Assembly (NCBI GenBank): GCA_963922205.1
Contig: CAWUHX010000037.1
Coordinates: 992,001-1,056,000, forward strand
Source of the DNA: Romanomermis culicivorax
Lineage: Eukaryota > Nematoda > Enoplea > Mermithida > Mermithidae
Direction: 5' to 3'
Length of the DNA: 64,000 bases
Under the pieces are notes generated by a model. The model made no database searches and was not told the DNA's origin. It saw only the letters and a program-made list of their open reading frames with translations. Position numbers and translations under genes: made by a program. This document shows positions 58,001 through 64,000 of the stretch, one piece after another; positions within the stretch are counted from its first letter, which is position 1, and the number at the start of each line of letters is the position of its first letter.

Positions 58001-60653
58001 AAACAACAGAAAATAGGTCATATGCTTTAGAAAAAAAATCGAATCATAGAGTTTCGTTAATTTTTTGGAAAGCAAAACCCTGCAATACCTTAATTTTTTC
58101 TTTATCAAACATCCGTATGTAGTCGCCAAAACTTTTAGGAAAAAGTTTCGATATTTCTTTCAGAATGGTCGCCGACGTGCTGAAAGCCGGGCAGACAGTT
58201 GAACCAGAAATTTTCGAAACGGCGACGGTTTATTTTTCGGATATTGTGGGTTTTACGACCATTTGCTCGAATAGTAAACCCGGCGAGATAGTGGCAATGC
58301 TCAATGGACTTTATTCGCAATTCGATCAGGTGATTTTGATGTTCGATGCGTACAAGGTATGAAAACGGGCTGCCAAGGGATTTTGTACGACTCTTCAGTT
58401 TTCAATACGAAACTTACAGAAAATAAGTGAATGAAAAATTTTGTCTCTTGACCTTATAAGTTAAATAGTTATTTTAGGATCATGTGCGAAATTTTTAACA
58501 TGAACACTTGAGTTTTTAATTAGTATACATCTGGAAATAAGAATATCACACTTGCCGAGCGTTGTTTTTCAAATATCTGAATTGTAATCTAGATTTAGAT
58601 TTTTGGTAACATTACCATGTTTATCAAGATGAACCACCGTATTATTCTATTCAAAACATGGAAATCTTTAGGTTATGTTCGCTGAAAAATTTTCCTCGTG
58701 CTCCTAATTGGTGTTTTTGCAGGTTGAAACAATCGGCGACGCTTATCTTGTTGTCTCGGGTGTTCCGAAACGTAACGGTATGGAGCACGTGACTAATATC
58801 GCTCAGATGTCGCTGAAGATCTTGCAGGTTTTTATTTTTTATTGTGTTATTGTTATTTCACTGACCAAAATACGGTTTCACTTTCTGTGTGAGAAAAGTC
58901 ATTCCGATAGTAATATTCCAATAGTCAGATTTGTTGATCGAAATCGTTCTAGATTTAATTGAAGATTTTTTTTATCGAAAGTCTATTCCTAAGTGAGCGA
59001 TTCCCAAATGAGTGATTCCGAAGTCAGCGATTCTCAAGTAAGCGAATTTTCAATCGAGCGATTCTCACGTGAGCGTCCCTATTGAGCGAATTCACAAGTG
59101 TGCGAATTCCCAATTGAGCAATTCCTATGTGAGCTATTCCCCATTGAGCGAATTCCGAATTGAGCGATTCCCAAGTAAGCGAATTTCGAATTGAGGGCGA
59201 TTCCCGTGTGAGCGATTCCCAATGCAGCGAATTCCAAAATGAGCGAATTCCTAATTGGGCGATTTCAAACTGGCGATAGAGAATGTAACACACTTTCTTC
59301 ACATTTTTTTGTTTACTTTATATTTTGCTTTGTATATATTTCTTTTTCTTTCGTTCTGTTTGTTGGTTATGTTTTCATTTATGTATGTTTTTGCATTTGT
59401 ATCTTTTGTCTCTGCTTTCTTTCATTTTCTTTTTTCTTGTCATCTACTTCGTTCTTTTTTGCTCATCAGTCAATGCGTTACAAGTTGCTATTTTTAATAA
59501 GCATTGTCTTCCATATAATTCTTATTCAATTCGGCTCGCTATACTTTCTATTTAGTTTTATTTGATTTTTTCTTCATTCTTACGTACTTTTCATATAAGT
59601 TTTTTGCTTTTACTTACTTTCCAGCTTAGTTTTTTGCTTTTACTTACTTTTCATCGTAGTTTTTTAAATACCACATTTTGTTTTCATCTATAGGCTTTAA
59701 TTCGTAACTATTTTCCTCTGTTGTTGCTGTATAATTTGTCGGGTTAAATATACAATATGCACAACAGATGAGTTGATTCATAACGGGGTAAGTTAAAAAG
59801 GTTGGATGTTTCTCACTTAAATCGATTTTTTGACTTATAACAACCATTCGAATGAATACAAATAATTTTATTGCTTTTATCTTGCCGACCACTGACGTAA
59901 TCTGATACCAGTTTCATCGTCTTAAACTTGTTTACTGATAATCATGGTTTTACAGGCTTTAAGACAATACCGCATACCTCATATGCCATTTTCGCCCGTG
60001 AAAGTAAGAATCGGTCTACATAGCGGTAGTGTAGCCGGAGGTGTCGTGGGGGTCACCATGCCGAGATATTGTCTTTTCGGCGACGCGGTAAATTTCGCTT
60101 CGAGAATGGAAAGTACCGGCGAAGGTGAAAATTCAAGTTATATTTTCTAAATGTTACTTAGCTTGCCCGATGCAATTTTGAAAGAATAATGTGTTAGAGA
60201 AAGTGTAAAGGATCATTTATACTTGCCTTTTTCGACGGAACGGAACGGATCGCTAACAGCTTGAAACGTTCGGCCTAAAAGTCCACTTTCGATCGGAAAG
60301 GATAACTGTAATTTTGTGGAAAAGGACCGACGGTAACCTCCAACCGAACGGAACGAAAATTTCTCTTCCGTTCGATTGCGATGTGCCGATTGCATTCCGT
60401 TCCGTTCTATCGAAAAAGACAATTAGAAATGACCCTTAAGTTTCTATTTTTTGCTTCTAGCCGATAGAATTCACATATCCGAAAATATGTTCGTCAATTT
60501 ATCCGTCCACTCAGAATTTATAATGGAACGAAGAGGTCAAATCGAAGTCAAAGTGAAATAAATCGTTTCGGAAAACTTTGTTAGGTTATATTAAAATTTT
60601 TTTAGGGAAAAGGATTGTGTACGACTTATTGGTTACTTGGGAAAAAAGATTGA
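19846..60653 (+). CDS. Receptor-type guanylate cyclase, complete 21-exon gene
   Basis: A single-pass receptor that makes cGMP from GTP on ligand or other sensory input. My exon model is 19846-20060, 20498-20604, 20706-21050, 21886-22097, 40059-40166, 40454-40589, 40841-40986, 41126-41240, 41923-41989, 42040-42124, 55213-55437, 56327-56506, 56937-57111, 57209-57352, 57436-57619, 57684-57824, 58164-58356, 58723-58827, 59956-60124, 60461-60552 and 60606-60653. The total is 3192 nt and 1063 residues, with every junction in phase. Layout: signal peptide (about 1-22), ANF-receptor-like ectodomain (to about 461), membrane segment (about 464-483), pseudokinase (about 513-815), coiled-coil linker (815-862) and cyclase (862-1063). 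The length is normal for the family. The first in-frame ATG precedes the signal peptide. The ligand is unknown; orthology to a named gene was not attempted. Confidence 0.92.
22373..22990 (+). repeat. Dispersed repeat with 'tggtattttatgg' stretch, copy 1
   Basis: It matches the reverse complement of 39295-39775, from 'ccaacttaaaattcct' through a simple T/G-rich run built of 'ggtatttt' to 'gttgtatacaattctctta' and 'agatctgctgtaaagtttcac'. The T-rich run yields a spurious ORF of Phe/Trp/Val. It is probably a non-autonomous element; no terminal repeats were identified. Confidence 0.7.
23280..23426. repeat. Minisatellite, about 50-bp unit, 3 copies
   Basis: 'gatgcataccttacagtatgatcac' followed by 'atgatgtgcaagta' occurs three times in a row with small changes. 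Confidence 0.8.
23739..25331. mobile_element. TIR module of composite element, copy B
   Basis: The arms 23739-23939 and 25131-25331 are inverted repeats of about 200 bp, more diverged than those of copy A. The termini are the same ACTAGTTTATTAG type with the GCCCCGATGGGGC palindrome (partly altered on the right). The interior is about 500 bp longer than in copy A and has no recognisable transposase. Confidence 0.8.
25470..25850. repeat. 98-bp minisatellite array, left part of copy B
   Basis: Reverse-orientation units of the array seen at 6425-7215, with 'tttgtttacact' and 'gtgtaaagtga' recurring about every 98 bp. It is cut by the gypsy insertion and continues at 37206-37660. Confidence 0.75.
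25914..26671 (+). repeat. Gypsy copy 1, 5' LTR
   Basis: Begins tgtttccatt and ends atacaaca. It is the partner of 36449-37205 with few differences and is also distantly related to the LTRs of copy 2 (shared 'ggtaaacaag', 'ggtttgtgtca' and 'attacaaca/atacaaca' end). Confidence 0.88.
26672..26692 (+). promoter_or_regulatory. Candidate primer-binding site, gypsy copy 1
   Basis: Directly after the LTR the sequence ttgatgacttgtacagc matches ttggtgtcttgtacagc at the same place in copy 2. The copy 2 form contains TGG, as primer-binding sites do. The tRNA was not identified. Confidence 0.4.
26811..27560 (+). pseudogene. Gypsy copy 1 gag N-terminal part, with in-frame UGA
   Basis: A frame from ATG 26811 is broken by TGA at 27237-27239 and continues in the same frame to 27560. 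In copy 2 the same position is a sense codon, so this stop is a mutation. The product is acidic and strongly helical: residues around the break form a Glu/Arg/Gln-rich coiled coil (QEILDQLM..., [14 protein letters not shown]). It is the N-terminal coiled-coil portion of gag. In copy 2 it runs directly into the gag core, whereas here about 650 bp of extra sequence separate the two. Confidence 0.65.
27541..28180. other. Extra ~650 bp inside gag of gypsy copy 1
   Basis: Comparison with copy 2 (around 43990-44100) shows sequence here that copy 2 lacks. It starts gtgagagc, contains several ctacagta motifs and an AATAAA, and ends in pyrimidine-rich sequence with cag. 'tcatggaact' occurs at the left junction and again at about 27686. 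It could be a small inserted element or an intron-like insertion. No ORF is convincing. Confidence 0.45.
28295..31318 (+). pseudogene. Gypsy copy 1 gag core, protease and reverse transcriptase
   Basis: One frame, interrupted by TGA at 28616-28618 that copy 2 also has. Order: gag core ('[12 protein letters not shown]', '[16 protein letters not shown]'); an unusual knuckle '[14 protein letters not shown]' (CX2HX4HX4C); an aspartic protease with '[10 protein letters not shown]' and 'IILGLDFL'; then a Ty3/gypsy reverse transcriptase with '[14 protein letters not shown]', '[12 protein letters not shown]' and the catalytic 'YIDD' at 31082-31093. The frame ends at 31318 because about 19 bp present in copy 2 are missing. 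If the UGA is ignored, the enzyme is whole up to the RT connection. Confidence 0.88.
31479..32087 (-). mobile_element. 609-bp inserted element (solo LTR or MITE), copy in gypsy 1
   Basis: It interrupts the RT/RNase H region. On the minus strand it begins TGTTGTGCAGG and ends GCCATCAACA. The same sequence, diverged, lies at 50605-51184 in gypsy copy 2 on the + strand. It is flanked by related words TGAC(ttttg)GGCACCC on the left and TGACGGCACCC on the right. TG...CA ends suggest a solo LTR; a flank duplication of about 11 bp would fit a Mutator-type MITE better. The class is unresolved. Confidence 0.7.
32088..33876 (+). pseudogene. Gypsy copy 1 RNase H and integrase
   Basis: Three consecutive frames. 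RNase H (to 32481) has 'VIQTDASG', '[11 protein letters not shown]' and '[10 protein letters not shown]'. Integrase (32584-33372, 33382-33624, 33625-33876) has the zinc module '[13 protein letters not shown]...CVVCQLC' and a core with Asp in 'ATDVV', Asn in 'LLSNQGSAY' where copy 2 keeps Asp, and Glu in '[10 protein letters not shown]'. It ends with a GPY/F-like module ('DGPYKVIE'). Stops at 33370-33372 and 33622-33624 replace sense codons found in copy 2. The gene is therefore dead here, although the family is clear. Confidence 0.88.
33877..34344. other. Gypsy copy 1 spacer between pol and ORF3
   Basis: T-rich non-coding sequence, conserved in position in copy 2 (49090-49438). It leads to the short first exon of ORF3. 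It may hold the signals for the ORF3 message, but none can be identified. Confidence 0.4.
34345..35503 (+). CDS. Gypsy ORF3: DEDD exonuclease-like protein, two exons
   Basis: Modelled as 34345-34429 joined to 34671-35503 (305 residues). Donor AGTA|GTAAGT, acceptor TTCAACAG-like, phases matching. The pattern of an RNase D/WRN/Mut-7-type 3'-5' exonuclease is visible: 'VVIAFDTVS' (motif I, Asp about 77, Glu of DxE replaced by Val), '[17 protein letters not shown]', '[12 protein letters not shown]' (motif II, Asp about 142), 'WVYDLEIVL', '[12 protein letters not shown]' and '[11 protein letters not shown]' (motif III, F-x3-D, Asp about 216). No membrane segment is present, so it is not an env. 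The same exon structure and domain occur in copy 2. Family membership is inferred from motif order only; activity is doubtful given the lost Glu. Confidence 0.6.
35500..36375 (+). CDS. Gypsy ORF4: unidentified protein
   Basis: 291 codons. Its ATG overlaps the ORF3 stop as ATGA, which suggests coupled translation or a frameshift fusion. It has no signal peptide or membrane segment. There is a basic/acidic stretch at about 60-95 ([15 protein letters not shown], then DWDLEDIL) resembling a nuclear-localisation signal followed by an acidic patch. The rest is rich in Trp, Tyr and Pro ([28 protein letters not shown]). The same gene is present, though decayed, in copy 2 (about 51190-51960). I recognise no family. 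It ends 73 bp before the 3' LTR here, whereas copy 2 has 2.3 kb more, so copy 1 may have lost its 3' end. Confidence 0.6.
   Translation: MTDNINALYFMMRGEGIATYKLSEEQAPRTFYCPPHFYNSNIKPQPIPRGWYQWVERKVKAQKKRKSTDDEEDEPSNDWDLEDILAARQLRRPIEPKQVKMKQGKWPKGVLQFTNNIRDQVSHLRDYYYLRINRSIVPIVKELYEKNVNPIVYFLWPHSAQEWKAWIPGFTSGMWSSIWRNEHERIEFMKWMGQDLLNNKITDQMEQILERYPKVRMQKSIQNIFCVLPIKLIPQSLKEPIEEQQTNLRENSVYFMNCTLHNVFHFLNIHTASQNLIYWNVSASIFEAKDL
36449..37205 (+). repeat. Gypsy copy 1, 3' LTR
   Basis: Partner of 25914-26671, differing by scattered substitutions, and followed by tgtaaagtga of the 98-bp array. Confidence 0.88.
37206..37660. repeat. 98-bp minisatellite array, right part of copy B
   Basis: Continuation of the array at 25470-25850. 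'cttgtttacac' and 'ttttttgtgtaaagtga' recur about every 98 bp. The unique segment of the composite element follows. Confidence 0.75.
38142..39120. mobile_element. Fold-back element with 'cactatagccac' repeat arms
   Basis: The ends read cctatgatat... and ...atgatatagg as inverted repeats. Each arm of about 128 bp (38142-38268 and 38993-39120) is built of short tandem units TCACTATAGCCAC with variable spacers, about 17-18 bp in all, and the arms are mirror images over their whole length. The middle (about 720 bp) has no coding signal. Its left end overlaps the terminus of the composite element, so it may have inserted into that terminus. Confidence 0.75.
39295..39775 (-). repeat. Dispersed repeat, copy 2 (inverted relative to 22373-22990)
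   Basis: Reverse complement of the repeat at 22373-22990, with the same order of landmarks. The two copies face each other on either side of the nested transposons in intron 4. Confidence 0.7.
40059..42124 (+). CDS. Cyclase exons 5-10: ectodomain C-half, membrane segment, juxtamembrane
   Basis: Exon 5 (40059-40166) has '[11 protein letters not shown]'. Exon 6 (40454-40589) has '[16 protein letters not shown]', the family's 'YDAv.lYa' helix. Exon 7 (40841-40986) has '[14 protein letters not shown]'. Exon 8 (41126-41240) has '[11 protein letters not shown]', the conserved Cys pair just before the membrane, and ends at a strong GTACGT donor. Exon 9 (41923-41989) is the membrane segment ([21 protein letters not shown]). 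Exon 10 (42040-42124) begins the cytoplasmic side with '[10 protein letters not shown]'. For exon 6 I chose the acceptor ttgaag because it alone keeps the phase. Confidence 0.88.
40251..40301. repeat. (TTTTTA)n microsatellite
   Basis: About eight tandem copies of tttttа-type hexamers in intron 5. Confidence 0.9.
42493..43191 (+). repeat. Gypsy copy 2, 5' LTR
   Basis: 699 bp, begins tgtcagaggg and ends ttattacaaca. It carries about 29 bp missing from the 3' LTR plus scattered changes, indicating an older insertion than the BEL/Pao element. Confidence 0.88.
43192..43212 (+). promoter_or_regulatory. Candidate primer-binding site, gypsy copy 2
   Basis: ttggtgtcttgtacagc follows the LTR directly, with TGG at the second base. 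The same site in copy 1 has two changes. Confidence 0.45.
43223..45108 (+). pseudogene. Gypsy copy 2 gag, decayed
   Basis: Homologous to 26811-29300 of copy 1. It includes the coiled coil ('[17 protein letters not shown]', with no stop where copy 1 has UGA), the gag core with TGA at 44471-44473 exactly where copy 1 has one, and the knuckle '[14 protein letters not shown]' (CX2HX4HX4C). Other stops and frame changes disable it. Coiled coil and core are directly joined, with no 650-bp interruption. Confidence 0.75.
45240..49130 (+). pseudogene. Gypsy copy 2 protease, RT, RNase H, integrase, decayed
   Basis: Fragments in several frames: protease remnant near 45450 ('[10 protein letters not shown]'); RT fragment at 46726-46959 ('[14 protein letters not shown]', 'YIAD' in place of YIDD); RNase H at 47254-47658 ('[17 protein letters not shown]', complete where copy 1 has a small deletion); integrase at 48155-48664 with 'CMVCQLC' and 'LLSDHGSVY', then 'MVKRFNRTL' (Glu of DDE replaced by Lys). 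It is clearly inactive. Confidence 0.8.
49439..50604 (+). pseudogene. Gypsy copy 2 ORF3 (exonuclease-like), decayed
   Basis: The first exon 49439-49523 is open, and its product resembles that of copy 1 (shared 'NFGQPQ/SFGQPQ' and 'QDNT'). It ends at the same GTAAGT donor. The second exon starts at 49771 after TTCAACAG. The domain is recognisable ('VVIALDTKS', 'LLTIST', 'LIVDLKFW', 'GFHI', '[13 protein letters not shown]'), but stops and frame changes break it. The motif I Glu is absent here too (DTK), so its loss predates the split of the two copies or belongs to the family. Confidence 0.6.
50605..51184 (+). mobile_element. 580-bp inserted element (solo LTR or MITE), copy in gypsy 2
   Basis: It starts tgttgtgcagg and ends ccaccaaca. 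It is homologous along its length to 31479-32087 (reverse), with landmarks such as 'ctccacttctatgcaaatgtctgc'. It sits at the ORF3/ORF4 border, a different site from that in copy 1, so these are independent insertions. No clear target duplication is seen. Confidence 0.7.
51190..51960 (+). pseudogene. Gypsy copy 2 ORF4, decayed
   Basis: Similar to 35500-36375: '[18 protein letters not shown]', 'VPRGW', '[22 protein letters not shown]' and '[17 protein letters not shown]' in shifted frames. Several stops and frame changes are present. The family remains unknown. Confidence 0.55.
52033..52741 (+). pseudogene. Gypsy copy 2 ORF5: Lys/Arg-rich protein, absent from copy 1
   Basis: Frame 52033-52563 (176 codons) with an overlapping continuation at 52457-52741. 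The first half is ordinary soluble-protein-like ([22 protein letters not shown]). The second half is extremely basic and acidic in alternation ([32 protein letters not shown]), as in RNA-binding or nuclear tails. No family is recognised. It may be the C-terminal part of ORF4 in an intact element, because copy 1 lacks this whole region. Confidence 0.4.
52742..54250. other. Gypsy copy 2 3' region before the LTR
   Basis: Short ORFs (for example 52787-53173, 53719-54045 and 54122-54325) but no recognisable domain. It ends in the purine-rich tract before the 3' LTR. It is probably 3' untranslated or a decayed coding tail. Confidence 0.4.
54251..54911 (+). repeat. Gypsy copy 2, 3' LTR
   Basis: 661 bp, starts tgtgggaggg and ends ttattacaaca, then TATA. 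It is the partner of 42493-43191. Confidence 0.88.
55213..57619 (+). CDS. Cyclase exons 11-15: pseudokinase (kinase homology) domain
   Basis: Exon 11 (55213-55437) contains '[14 protein letters not shown]', with the ATP-site Lys at about residue 564. Exon 12 (56327-56506) has '[14 protein letters not shown]' and '[11 protein letters not shown]'. Exon 13 (56937-57111) has '[16 protein letters not shown]', where the catalytic HRD Asp is missing as usual in these receptors, and 'KITEFGI' in place of DFG. Exon 14 (57209-57352) has 'TAPEVLR' and '[14 protein letters not shown]'. Exon 15 (57436-57619) has '[14 protein letters not shown]'. The domain regulates the cyclase and should not phosphorylate. 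The intron after exon 11 starts GCAAGT, the only GC donor in the gene. Confidence 0.9.
55930..55995. repeat. Small tandem repeat 'aatctgctgggggtc'
   Basis: Three copies of about 22 bp in intron 11. Confidence 0.7.
57684..60653 (+). CDS. Cyclase exons 16-21: coiled-coil linker and guanylate cyclase domain
   Basis: Exon 16 (57684-57824) is the dimerisation helix ([20 protein letters not shown], then LLYQILPK). Exon 17 (58164-58356) has '[10 protein letters not shown]', metal-binding Asp about 888. Exon 18 (58723-58827) has '[13 protein letters not shown]', guanine-contacting Glu about 928 and metal Asp about 932. Exon 19 (59956-60124) has '[17 protein letters not shown]', with guanine-selecting Cys about 1000 and transition-state Asn about 1007 and Arg about 1011. 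Exons 20 and 21 (60461-60552, 60606-60653) end in '[15 protein letters not shown]' and TGA. All catalytic residues are present, so the enzyme should be active. The C-terminal tail beyond the domain is very short. Confidence 0.93.
58985..59275. repeat. Minisatellite 'gagcgattccca', about 15-bp unit
   Basis: About 18 degenerate copies of GCGAATTCCCAATTGA-like units in intron 18, often switching between 'gcgattcc' and 'gcgaattc'. It is followed by a T-rich stretch that yields spurious ORFs. Confidence 0.85.
60209..60436. mobile_element. MITE of Harbinger type in intron 19
   Basis: 228 bp with inverted ends AGGATCATTT...AAATGACCCT extending about 40 bp (including 'ctttttcgacggaacggaacgg' mirrored on the other side). 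It is flanked by TAA on both sides (60206-60208 and 60437-60439). A TAA duplication with such ends fits PIF/Harbinger MITEs. Confidence 0.65.
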
Positions 60654-61802
60654 TGATAATTATGCATATCGAATATTCATTAAAATTTGTTTTACGGAAT
60701 GATTTATCAGTAATATAGGAGAAAAATCAAATTCGTACAAAATTGTTGCAATTTCCTTAATTTCAAAAACACTCTCCCAATGAAAATTTGGTAGTATGAT
60801 TTTTCCATCTAAAGGAAGGCAATAGCAGAATATCCTACGTTTATGGTATTATCACTGCATGTTTTGTCCCTTTAGGTCGAAGGTATTTGCAAGCCAAAAC
60901 CCAATAGTATTGAGTCTTTAGATCCATGCGATACTTCAATTTTGATATTTGACCTGATCAATTGAATCTTTTCCTATGCAATTTGATTCATATCCTTGGA
61001 GCATTTGGAATCCTTTTTGGTCTTCATCAGTCACAGATTTATATTAGAATCGGTCATTCATTGCAGAGGTAAATTAAATTGTCCACAAAAATAGAGAAAA
61101 TGACCAATTTTAGTTGCACCGAAGTATGTGTGAATGAAAAATGGTCAAAAATGAATTCGATGCTACTATGACAAAAGTCATATGATTTTTCGGGCCTCGT
61201 TCCATTTTTTCATTTCACTTCAATTCTATTTTATCTGGTTTACAAATTTGGAAGTGCTTTTTTTGGAAAAATTGTCATCATTCCGACTAGACCAACCAAA
61301 TCACGTCAATGTAATTTTGTTGTTGCGGAAAATAAATTTTTCATTGAAAATTTAAGTGAGGACAGGAGTAAAAAAATAACTTATTCACACAATATTTTTC
61401 GTCGCTCTATGAAGAGACCGGTAGCCTGGATATATCGAGTGGACTGATAACAGTTACAGTAGGTAACAAGATTACTGTCACTGGATACGATGTGATTGTA
61501 AGCGTTACATTGTCCCCTCGAACGAAGTAACGAAGTGATTGCGGTAATTTTGTCAGTTGCTAATTATAAAAATCATCATTTACTTGTTTTCAGGACCGGA
61601 ATTTTGCTGGCGGTGGTTCTCGGCAGAATAGGATAAAGAAGCATACCTTTTCGAGTAATTTAATTATTTTAATTAGAAGGGTGAATAGGTCGAAATCACA
61701 CTTTTTGCTCGCGGAAATTTGATTTATTCGCCTCAAGTTTTCCGCGGTTAAATGATAATAACACTATCTATTATCTTTCGGTACGAGCTGCTATCGGTCT
61801 GA
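60654..61802. other. Intergenic region between the two cyclase genes
   Basis: About 1.15 kb holding the 3' end of the first gene (ATTAAA at 60679-60684 is a possible polyadenylation signal, 26 bp after the stop) and the promoter of the second gene. No other gene is seen, and no core-promoter motif can be called. Confidence 0.45.
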
Positions 61803-63379
61803 ATGGCGAAGTTTTTCCTCTTTTTTTTTGTTCTCGCCTCCAACGTCAAATTTTTCCACTTTGGCGACCAAGGTCGAAGCTTGGTGACGACCAAATCGTC
61901 CGGTTTGTCATCCGTAATCCAATGGCCATCCAACATTTCTATCGGATTCATGATAAGTGCCTATAGCAACAAATTATACAATTTGACTTGTCAATCGGCT
62001 ATCGGCGACTTGAAACGTAACGCGATTATTCCCGATGACCTGAAAATCAAGTAATTACAACTGTGCAAGTATAAATTCTTGGTTTGTGGGGAGTATTTCC
62101 AGGCAAAATCGACTTACAACAGAAATCTTTTTCAGTCATATCTATCTATTTGGCTATGTAGTCAGGGTTAGTCTCCTTCAAGAATGTAAGCTTATAGCAA
62201 TATTGATCAGAATCACTTTGATACCTTGTTTCGAAGACTTTTCAAGGTAGTATTACAGATAGTTTATGACTTATGACTGTAATTTCACTACTTTGTCTCA
62301 CTTCTTCCTAATGCCTTCAGTTCTTCATTGCACTTAACTTCGGCATAGTAAACATTATTTTTGACTTGATTTGAGAAACACGCGTAACATGTAATTGGGG
62401 GAAGCGCTACAACAACCCCCATCACGCAGATATCGTCGGCCAAATGGTCATCTTCAAAATCTGCCAATAATATGGTTGAAATAGGCTAGCCATTAAGAGC
62501 CTCATCAAGAAAATGATCAATTTTGGACCAAAAATGTTCAAAAATTTCACAAAAACTGTAAAAATTACATATTCTTACGGTTTTTCAGTCGGATATTTTT
62601 TATTTTGAATTGTTTCCCTGACTTTGAAGGCGAGATATTTTCCTTCAATAGCTCCCTGAAGTCTTGGGCGATGGATAACCCCACCCATAAAAAAATTCGC
62701 CTTGCACCCCTGAACTCGTAACCCCGCTTCATGTAGGAGTAGGAATCAAATTCTCCTACCTGTTGAGCAGCAATGACGAGATCAATTATCTTATCATCTG
62801 TTTTAATTTTTTCATTACTTATCTTGAATAATTTCGTTTCCATGTAGTATCTATGCCCGCAATGAAAACTTAAAAGTTTTTCTGCTGTTCTCTTTGTTCA
62901 TCATAGGGTACAAAATGCCTTACCGTACAGTCGGAGGCCGACCATTATCACATTATTAATGCTGAAGATGAATTGTGGCAAATCTATTCCGTGTCACAGT
63001 TTATCTCTCAATTTTTTCTCATTTTTGAAATTGGTCGAAGACTTTACGTATGTTATAATTCTCGAAATTTATTTTATTTTTTATTGGACATTTGTCAGTT
63101 GAAATACCAACAGAAAATGTCAGCCGTTTTTTTACCATAGTCATGCTTGGGTATCATAGCCCATGAGCGCATTGGTCACAAACAAAATTATATTAGCATT
63201 GTTTCTTTTCATCGATGTCCTGAAATAAGCTGGAGATCGCTTTTGTTGTTTTGAGTTCCTAATTTTTTTCAGTATATATTGGAGGAACGCGTCGGATGAT
63301 GTAACAGCAATGAATTCGTCGCTTGATTTGTACAAAAATCGACACGTCGATGTGTTTTTTGGCCCAGAAGCATCCGTTG
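61803..63379 (+). CDS. Second receptor guanylate cyclase gene, 5' part only
   Basis: Exon 1 (61803-62050) encodes a signal peptide (MAKFFLFFFVLASNVKFF) and 'IGFMISAYSNKLYNLTCQSA', closely like exon 1 of the first gene. Donor is GTAATT. Exon 2 (63273-63379) encodes 'DDVTAMNSSLDLY' and 'VDVFFGPEASV', with donor GTAAGC. Exon 2 is 107 nt in both genes and the phases (2, then 1) are the same, so the genes are tandem duplicates. Exon 3 and the rest lie beyond the window. Function is expected to be the same as for the first gene, with a diverged ectodomain that could bind a different ligand. Confidence 0.88.
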
Positions 63380-64000
63380 GTAAGCTTGATTTCCCATTTT
63401 TACGGTAGATTTTGTCACTGCAGGCTTGGATTGGAATCCTTGTTGTAAATCGTTTGCGAAAGAAGCATCTATGTTGTATCATCATCCAGTTTTTAATTTT
63501 TTCGCATTTAAACTTGGGAAAAGAATCACTGCTCGCATCACGACTCATAATTTATCCAAGCAGTTAGTGTTATGATAAATACAAAACTTGGAATTATTTT
63601 GATCAAAAGCATTTGTCCATCCATATATCGTTGCATAGAATACTGCTATTATTGGCGTCTTCTTACAACTCTCGTTGGGTATTTCCATCGATTATATCAG
63701 TTTTTGGCTAATGTATGTGTTAAAAAATATAGATACCAAGAGTTAGCCTAGAATACTGGAACACTGAGCAATCATCATTAAATAAAAATACATTAAATAA
63801 AAAAGCGCCAAAACATATTCATGCAAATAATAAACAACCCGTATCCTCAAACACATTTTTTCTCTGGCTGCGGTAGCAAGTAGAACAACTTAGGAAAAAT
63901 ATTCGGCCTCTTCTACAATTTTAACACCGCTACATTTTCTTAATTTTCCATCATGAACACCGAGCCTGAGCCTAAAAGCCCTGTCATACTTCACCGGCGC
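63380..64000. other. Start of intron 2 of the second cyclase gene
   Basis: AT-rich, with no exon resembling exon 3 of the first gene before the window ends. Confidence 0.5.

Noticed and set aside
59239..59565. Three overlapping hydrophobic ORFs
   Set aside because: They come from a T-rich intron stretch and are not membrane proteins.

Overview
This is eukaryotic DNA from an invertebrate animal. It is AT-rich, has spliced genes with mostly GT-AG introns ending in T-rich tracts plus CAG/TAG, and carries several layers of transposable elements. A nematode is the best guess. Receptor guanylyl cyclases are arranged in tandem, as is common in nematodes, and the BEL/Pao element carries a phlebovirus-like glycoprotein gene, a combination known from nematode BEL elements. 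The species cannot be named from the sequence.

Host genes. One receptor guanylyl cyclase gene lies on the + strand from 19846 to 60653. I could assemble it by hand into 21 exons whose phases all agree (3192 nt, 1063 residues): signal peptide and ligand-binding ectodomain, one membrane segment, pseudokinase domain, coiled-coil linker and guanylate cyclase domain. It has grown to about 41 kb because intron 4 (22098-40058) and intron 10 (42125-55212) are full of transposons. A second copy in the same orientation begins at 61803 and runs off the window; its first two exons match the first gene in phase, and exon 2 matches in length.

Mobile DNA. Positions 1-4140 hold a remnant of an element with about 0.5 kb inverted repeats around a hAT transposase fragment. 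A BEL/Pao retroelement (4803-17945, minus strand, 5-bp target duplication) carries gag, pol, a broken phlebovirus-like envelope region and two extra ORFs after it. A composite DNA element (5930-8530) is nested inside it. Intron 4 holds a second composite copy (23739-about 38147) split by a Ty3/gypsy element (25914-37205), followed by a fold-back element (38142-39120). Intron 10 holds an older related Ty3/gypsy copy (42493-54911, TATA duplication).

Most unusual system. Where an env gene might stand, both Ty3/gypsy copies carry a two-gene module. ORF3 appears to be made from a spliced mRNA and resembles a DEDD (RNase D/WRN/Mut-7-like) 3'-5' exonuclease with an altered first motif. ORF4 has no recognised family and overlaps ORF3 by ATGA. 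Splice sites and reading frame are conserved between the two copies. Both copies also share an in-frame UGA inside gag.
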